Shown here in pieces: positions 60,164-64,000 of a stretch of 64,000 bases of DNA. A program made the position numbers and the translations under genes. Source of the stretch: Streptomyces sp. 1331.2 (lineage in GTDB: Bacteria > Actinomycetota > Actinomycetes > Streptomycetales > Streptomycetaceae). The notes under the pieces were generated by a model. It worked only from the letters and a program-made list of their open reading frames with translations, did no database searches and was not told where the DNA came from. The DNA lies in the NCBI RefSeq assembly GCF_900199205.1, contig NZ_OBMJ01000001.1, positions 4,948,501-5,012,500 of the forward strand, written 5' to 3'. How positions within the stretch are numbered: position 1 is the stretch's first letter; each line of letters starts with the position of its first letter.

Positions 60164-60891
60164 GCGACGAACCGACGGCCCCCAGCTTCCGCAGTGACGT
60201 GACGGTGGAGCTGGTCCGCAGCGCCGCCGCCGACTCGGACGTCGTCTGGGCGGCCCGCGTCTCGACCGCGGGGGAGCAGTCGCTGGAGGCGCTGCAGCAG
60301 GACCCGGAGAAGTCCAAGGGCCTGATCAACTTCCTGATGCGCGACCGCCACGGCACGCCCTTCGAGCACAACTCGATGACCTTCTTCATCAGCGCGCCGA
60401 TCTTCGTGTTCCGGGAGTTCCACCGGCACCGCAGCGGCTGGTCGTACAACGAGGAGTCCGGCCGCTACCGCGAGCTGCAGCCGGTCTTCTACGTCCCGGC
60501 CGAGGACCGCAAGCTGGTCCAGCAGGGCCGCCCGGGCAAGTACGAGTTCCACGAGGGCACGCCCGAGCAGCACAAGACCACCACCGAGGCGATGGAGGCC
60601 GCGTACCGCGAGTCCTACGCCCGCTACCGGGAGATGCTGGAGGCCGGGGTGGCCCGCGAGGTGGCCCGCGCGGTGCTGCCGGTCGGCCTGTTCTCCTCGA
60701 TGTACGCGACCTGCAACTCGCGTTCGCTGATGCACTTCCTGTCGCTGCGGACCAAGCGGGAGAACTCGGCGGTGCCGTCGTTCCCGCAGCGCGAGATCGA
60801 GATGGTCGCCGAGCAGATGGAGCGGCAGTGGGCCGAGCTCATGCCGCTCACCCATGCGGCCTTCGAGAAGCACGGCCGGGTCGCCCCCTGA
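60160..60891 (+). CDS. thyX: Flavin-dependent thymidylate synthase
   Basis: The 243-residue enzyme methylates dUMP to dTMP with methylene-tetrahydrofolate and FAD. The ThyX signature RHRSGWSYNEES (R-H-R-x7-S) is at about residues 88-99. GTPFEHNSMTFFI and the C-terminal dUMP-binding RSLMHFLSLRT segment are typical. The GTG at 60160 follows AAGGAG at 60148-60153 and overlaps the preceding stop. No thyA is seen in the window. The hairpin at 60974 may end the transcript. Confidence 0.96.
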   Translation: MSDEPTAPSFRSDVTVELVRSAAADSDVVWAARVSTAGEQSLEALQQDPEKSKGLINFLMRDRHGTPFEHNSMTFFISAPIFVFREFHRHRSGWSYNEESGRYRELQPVFYVPAEDRKLVQQGRPGKYEFHEGTPEQHKTTTEAMEAAYRESYARYREMLEAGVAREVARAVLPVGLFSSMYATCNSRSLMHFLSLRTKRENSAVPSFPQREIEMVAEQMERQWAELMPLTHAAFEKHGRVAP

Positions 60892-60935
60892 CCTGGGACG
60901 ACAGGCATATGGGCAGAGTGTCTGGCATGTCTGGA

Positions 60936-60964
60936 TTGCGGCTTTTCTAGCCGCTCCCTACATT
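60936..60964 (+). promoter_or_regulatory. Predicted promoter for dapA
   Basis: TTGCGG (60936-60941) and TACATT (60959-60964) with a 17-base spacer resemble principal sigma factor hexamers. The predicted transcript would begin near 60971, immediately before the large hairpin at 60974, and run about 148 bases to the dapA ATG. Confidence 0.5.
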
Positions 60965-60973
60965 CGTGAACAC

Positions 60974-61019
60974 GGATCCCGGTGCTGCCTGAACCCCCGA
61001 GCGGGCAGCACCGGGATCC
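60974..61019 (+). terminator. Large hairpin between thyX and dapA
   Basis: A perfect 16-bp stem (60974-60989 with 61004-61019) with a 14-base loop. It may end the thyX transcript. Lying directly after a predicted promoter, it may also be the 5' end structure of the dapA mRNA. Confidence 0.8.
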
Positions 61020-61118
61020 CACCCCACCGCCTGTTTCCACCGCTCCGCGCGGCTGCCCCTGTCCGAACCCTGGACCGGTGTGGATACCGCCCCACCGCCT
61101 ACGAGTAGCTTTGGACAC

Positions 61119-62018
61119 ATGGCTCCGACCTCCACCCCCCAAACGCCGTTCGGCCGGGTCCTGACCGCCATGGTCACCCCGTTCACCGCTGACGGCGGAC
61201 TCGACCCCGAAGGCGCCCAGCGCCTCGCCACGCACCTCGTCGACTCCGGGAACGACGGCATCGTCGTCAACGGCACCACCGGTGAGTCCCCGACCACCAG
61301 CGATGCCGAGAAGGCCCGACTGGTCAGCGCCGTGGTGGAGGCGGTCGGGGACCGCGCCCACGTGGTGGCGGGCGTCGGCACCAACGACACCCGGCACAGC
61401 ATCGAGCTGGCCCGGCAGGCGCAGGCCGCCGGGGCGCACGGCCTGCTGGCCGTCACGCCGTACTACAGCAAGCCCCCGCAGGAGGGCCTGTACCGGCACA
61501 CCGTCGCCCTCGCCGACTCGACCGAGCTGCCGGTCATGCTGTACGACATCCCGGGCCGCAGCGGGGTGGCGCTGAGCCACGAGACGCTGGTCCGCCTCGG
61601 CGAGCACCCGCGGATCGTCGCCAACAAGGACGCCAAGGGGGACCTCGGCTCCGCGGCCTGGGCGATCGCCCGCGCCGACCTCGCCTGGTACTCCGGCGAC
61701 GACATCCTCAACCTGCCGCTGCTGTCCGTCGGAGCGGTCGGCGTGGTCAGCGTCGTCGGGCACCTCGCGGCCGGCGAGCTGAAGGCGATGATCGAGGCCT
61801 ACCTGGCGGGCGATGTGGCCAAGGCCACCGCGATCCACCAGAGCCTGCTGCCACTGTTCAGCGGTATGTTCCGCACCCAGGGCGCCATCCTGACCAAGGC
61901 CGCGCTGGAGCTGCAGGGCCTCCCGGCCGGCCCGCTCCGGCTGCCACTGGTCGGGGCGACGCCCGAGGAGATCGCGCAATTGAAGCAGGATCTCGCCGCC
62001 GGCGGGGTACACCTGTAG
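61119..62018 (+). CDS. dapA: 4-hydroxy-tetrahydrodipicolinate synthase
   Basis: The 299-residue TIM-barrel lyase condenses pyruvate with aspartate semialdehyde. Catalytic residues are visible: the Thr pair in NGTTGESPT, Tyr in AVTPYYSKP, and the Schiff-base Lys in IVANKDAKGD. ATG 61119 is used because conserved sequence begins there; an upstream in-frame GTG at 61080 has no support. Its ribosome-binding site is weak. DapB is encoded two genes upstream; the two feed peptidoglycan and lysine synthesis. Confidence 0.95.
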   Translation: MAPTSTPQTPFGRVLTAMVTPFTADGGLDPEGAQRLATHLVDSGNDGIVVNGTTGESPTTSDAEKARLVSAVVEAVGDRAHVVAGVGTNDTRHSIELARQAQAAGAHGLLAVTPYYSKPPQEGLYRHTVALADSTELPVMLYDIPGRSGVALSHETLVRLGEHPRIVANKDAKGDLGSAAWAIARADLAWYSGDDILNLPLLSVGAVGVVSVVGHLAAGELKAMIEAYLAGDVAKATAIHQSLLPLFSGMFRTQGAILTKAALELQGLPAGPLRLPLVGATPEEIAQLKQDLAAGGVHL

Positions 62019-62048
62019 GCAGACACAGACGTGCGCGCCCCGGCTCGC

Positions 62049-62065
62049 CGGACCCCCAGGGTCCG
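62049..62065 (+). terminator. Small hairpin after dapA
   Basis: A 7-bp perfect stem (62049-62055 with 62059-62065) with a CCA loop, 30 bases after the dapA stop; a weak terminator at best. Confidence 0.5.
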
Positions 62066-62123
62066 CCGCTGGACCGGACTGAAGGCGCGAGAGCACAGAC
62101 CCAGTAGGAAAACGACACTGAGT

Positions 62124-62173
62124 ACGCACGCCATATGTCTCCAGGGGGAGGACCCCGGGCATATGGCGTGCGT
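62124..62173 (+). promoter_or_regulatory. 14-bp inverted repeat in the rnj leader
   Basis: ACGCACGCCATATG (62124-62137) and CATATGGCGTGCGT (62160-62173) are perfect reverse complements. The 22-base loop has further internal symmetry (runs of G and C). The element ends 15 bases before the TTG start of rnj, next to its ribosome-binding site, and is a candidate for translational or RNase-mediated self-control. Confidence 0.65.
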
Positions 62174-62188
62174 CGTGAGGAGAGTCTT

Positions 62189-63874
62189 TTGAGCCACCCG
62201 CACCCCGAACTCGGCGCGCCTCCGGCCCTGAAGGAGGGCGCCCTCCGCATCACTCCGCTCGGCGGCCTCGGCGAGATCGGCCGCAACATGACGGTCCTCG
62301 AATACGGGGACCGCATCCTGATCGTCGACTGCGGCGTCCTCTTCCCCGAGGACGAGCAGCCCGGCGTGGACCTGATCCTCCCGGACTTCACCTACATCCG
62401 GGACCGCCTCGACAAGGTCGACGGCATCGTCCTCACCCACGGGCACGAGGACCACATCGGCGCCGTCCCCTTCCTCCTGCGGGAGAACCCGGACATCCCG
62501 CTGATCGGCTCCAAGCTGACCCTGGCCCTGATCGAGGCCAAGCTCGCCGAGCACCGGATCCGCCCGTACGTCCTGGAGGTGAAGGAGGGCGAGCGCGAGC
62601 GCATCGGCCCCTTCGACTGCGAGTTCATCGCGGTCAACCACTCCATCCCGGACGCCCTCGCCGTGGCGATCCGCACCCCCGCCGGCATGGTCGTGGCCAC
62701 CGGCGACTTCAAGATGGACCAGCTGCCGCTCGACGGCCGCCTCACCGACCTGCCGACCTTCGCCAAGCTGGCGGAGGAGGGCATGGACCTCCTGCTGGTG
62801 GACTCCACCAACGCCGAGGTCCCCGGCTTCATCCCGCACGAGCGGGACATCTCGGCGGCGCTGCGCAACGTCTTCGCCAACGCGGACAAGCGCATCATCG
62901 TCGCCTCCTTCGCGAGCCACGTGCACCGCATCCAGCAGGTGCTGGACGCGGCCCACGAGTACAAGCGCAAGGTCGCCTTCGTGGGCCGCTCGATGGTCCG
63001 CAACATGGGCATCGCCCGCGACCTCGGCTACCTCAAGGTGCCCGGCAACATGGTCGTGGACGTCAAGCAGCTGGACGACCTCCCGGACAAGGAGGTCGTG
63101 CTCATCTGCACCGGCTCGCAGGGCGAGCCGATGGCCGCGCTGTCCCGGATGGCCAACCGCGACCACCAGATCCGCATCGTTGAGGGCGACACGGTGGTCC
63201 TCGCGTCCTCGCTCATCCCGGGCAACGAGAACGCCGTCTACCGCGTGATCAACGGCCTGACCCGCTGGGGCGCCAAGGTCGTGCACAAGGGCAACGCCAA
63301 GGTGCACGTCTCCGGCCACGCCTCGGCCGGCGAGCTGCTCTACTTCTTCAACATCTGCAAGCCGCGCAACCTCATGCCGGTTCACGGCGAGTGGCGCCAC
63401 CTGCGGGCGGCCGCCGACCTGGGCATCGCCACGGGCATCCCGCGCAACCGGGTGGTCATCGCCGAGGACGGCGTCTGCGTCGACCTGGAGAAGGGCGTCG
63501 CCCGGATCGTCGGCAAGGTGCAGGCCGGTTACGTCTACGTCGACGGCTCCTCGGTCGGCGACATCACCGAAGCCTCGCTCAAGGACCGCAGGATCCTGGG
63601 CGAGGAGGGCTTCATCTCGGTCTTCGTCGCGGTCGACTCGACCAACGGCAAGATCATCGGCGGCCCGACCATCCAGGCCCGCGGCTCCGGCATCGACGAC
63701 AACGCCTTCGTGCCCGTCGTCGCCAAGCTCCAGGAGGCCCTGGACCGCTCGGCGAGCGACGGCGTCCTGGAGCCCCGCCAGGTGCAGCAGCTCGTCCGCC
63801 GGACCATCGGCAAGTGGGTGGCGGACAACTACCGCCGTCGGCCGATGATCCTTCCGGTCGTCGTCGAGGTCTGA
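62189..63874 (+). CDS. rnj: Ribonuclease J
   Basis: The 561-residue metallo-beta-lactamase/beta-CASP nuclease has 5'-to-3' exonuclease and endonuclease activity on RNA. Motifs: GLGEIGRNM, VDCGVLFP, HGHEDHIGAVPF (the zinc-binding HxHxDH), VATGDFKMD, and beta-CASP FASHVHRIQQVLDAA and HVSGHASAGEL. The C-terminal domain ends RRRPMILPVVVEV. The start is TTG 62189, supported by GAGGAGAG at 62177-62184 and by agreement with the 561-residue length I recall for the S. coelicolor enzyme; the frame is open to 62135. A 14-bp inverted repeat precedes the start. Confidence 0.95.
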   Translation: MSHPHPELGAPPALKEGALRITPLGGLGEIGRNMTVLEYGDRILIVDCGVLFPEDEQPGVDLILPDFTYIRDRLDKVDGIVLTHGHEDHIGAVPFLLRENPDIPLIGSKLTLALIEAKLAEHRIRPYVLEVKEGERERIGPFDCEFIAVNHSIPDALAVAIRTPAGMVVATGDFKMDQLPLDGRLTDLPTFAKLAEEGMDLLLVDSTNAEVPGFIPHERDISAALRNVFANADKRIIVASFASHVHRIQQVLDAAHEYKRKVAFVGRSMVRNMGIARDLGYLKVPGNMVVDVKQLDDLPDKEVVLICTGSQGEPMAALSRMANRDHQIRIVEGDTVVLASSLIPGNENAVYRVINGLTRWGAKVVHKGNAKVHVSGHASAGELLYFFNICKPRNLMPVHGEWRHLRAAADLGIATGIPRNRVVIAEDGVCVDLEKGVARIVGKVQAGYVYVDGSSVGDITEASLKDRRILGEEGFISVFVAVDSTNGKIIGGPTIQARGSGIDDNAFVPVVAKLQEALDRSASDGVLEPRQVQQLVRRTIGKWVADNYRRRPMILPVVVEV

Positions 63875-63892
63875 CGCTCGTCGGCGAGCGTC
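63873..63892 (+). terminator. Terminator overlapping the rnj stop codon
   Basis: A perfect 8-bp stem (63873-63880 with 63885-63892) with a TCGG loop that includes the last two bases of the TGA stop. Confidence 0.65.
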
Positions 63893-63923
63893 AGTCGCTC
63901 GTCCGTCCCCGGCTGAGGCCGGT

Positions 63924-63952
63924 TTGACGTGGGGCGACCCGGTGCGTAGTGT
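63924..63952 (+). promoter_or_regulatory. Predicted promoter for a gene beyond the window
   Basis: TTGACG (63924-63929) and TAGTGT (63947-63952) with a 17-base spacer are close to the principal sigma factor consensus. The next gene lies outside the window. Confidence 0.6.
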
Positions 63953-64000
63953 TCTCCGGGTTGCCCCGCGGGACGGCCCCTCGGTAACGGGCTCGAATTC

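Noticed and set aside
1..64000. Mobile elements, phage, tRNA or rRNA genes
   Set aside because: No transposase, integrase, att repeat, cloverleaf or rRNA sequence was seen anywhere in the window.

Overview
The window is very GC-rich DNA with strong G/C bias at codon third positions, frequent GTG and TTG starts and a gene order (dxr-rseP-ispG, rimP-nusA-ylxR-infB-rbfA-truB-ribF, rpsO-pnp-M16 protease-dapB-thyX-dapA-rnj) that is characteristic of Streptomyces and close relatives (Streptomycetaceae). It is ordinary chromosome: I see no transposase, integrase, att site, tRNA, rRNA or CRISPR array.

Layout. 0-6.4 kb: the 3' part of a degenerate Mrr-like endonuclease gene, a ZIP metal transporter with a possible coupled leader peptide, a LysR/EamA divergent pair, a MarR/DUF2218 divergent pair sharing an operator-like palindrome, and a PAP2 phosphatase. 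6.6-13.7 kb: a GABA-catabolism-like cluster (GabT aminotransferase, PucR-type regulator, succinate-semialdehyde-type dehydrogenase) with an unassigned membrane-anchored P-loop ATPase. 13.7-18.5 kb: a small NAD(P)-binding protein, then the MEP isoprenoid genes dxr and ispG flanking the site-2 protease rseP. 18.5-22 kb: two GNAT proteins, an aminoglycoside-phosphotransferase-like kinase and a DUF4439 lipoprotein gene that is broken by two frameshifts as it stands. 22.3-35.7 kb: the transcription-translation cluster rimP, nusA, ylxR, infB, DUF503, rbfA, a DHH phosphoesterase, truB and ribF, interrupted by a 1231-residue protein with a degenerate trypsin-like domain, a STAND-type P-loop and one TTA (bldA-dependent) codon.

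35.7-54.3 kb: a complete type VII (ESX) secretion locus. It has a proline-rich EspI/MinD-like ATPase, an uncharacterised partner, EccE, EccB, two WXG100 proteins, a MycP mycosin, EccC with three ATPase modules and EccD. A SigE-family sigma factor with its likely membrane partner and an APC amino-acid permease lie inside the locus. EccA and PE/PPE genes are not seen.

54.4-64 kb: rpsO, pnp, an M16 peptidase, dapB, a small membrane protein, thyX, dapA and rnj, a conserved block joining RNA decay (PNPase, RNase J), the diaminopimelate pathway and thymidylate synthesis.

The most notable non-coding signals are a chain of start-stop-overlapping micro-ORFs before infB, a 14-bp inverted repeat just before rnj, a 5' hairpin after a predicted dapA promoter, tandem duplications across stop codons that place TGA in all three frames after dxr and truB, and a strong terminator between the WXG100 genes and mycP. 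All hairpins, promoters and palindromes were found by eye, and gene functions rest on recognised motifs and gene order without any database search.
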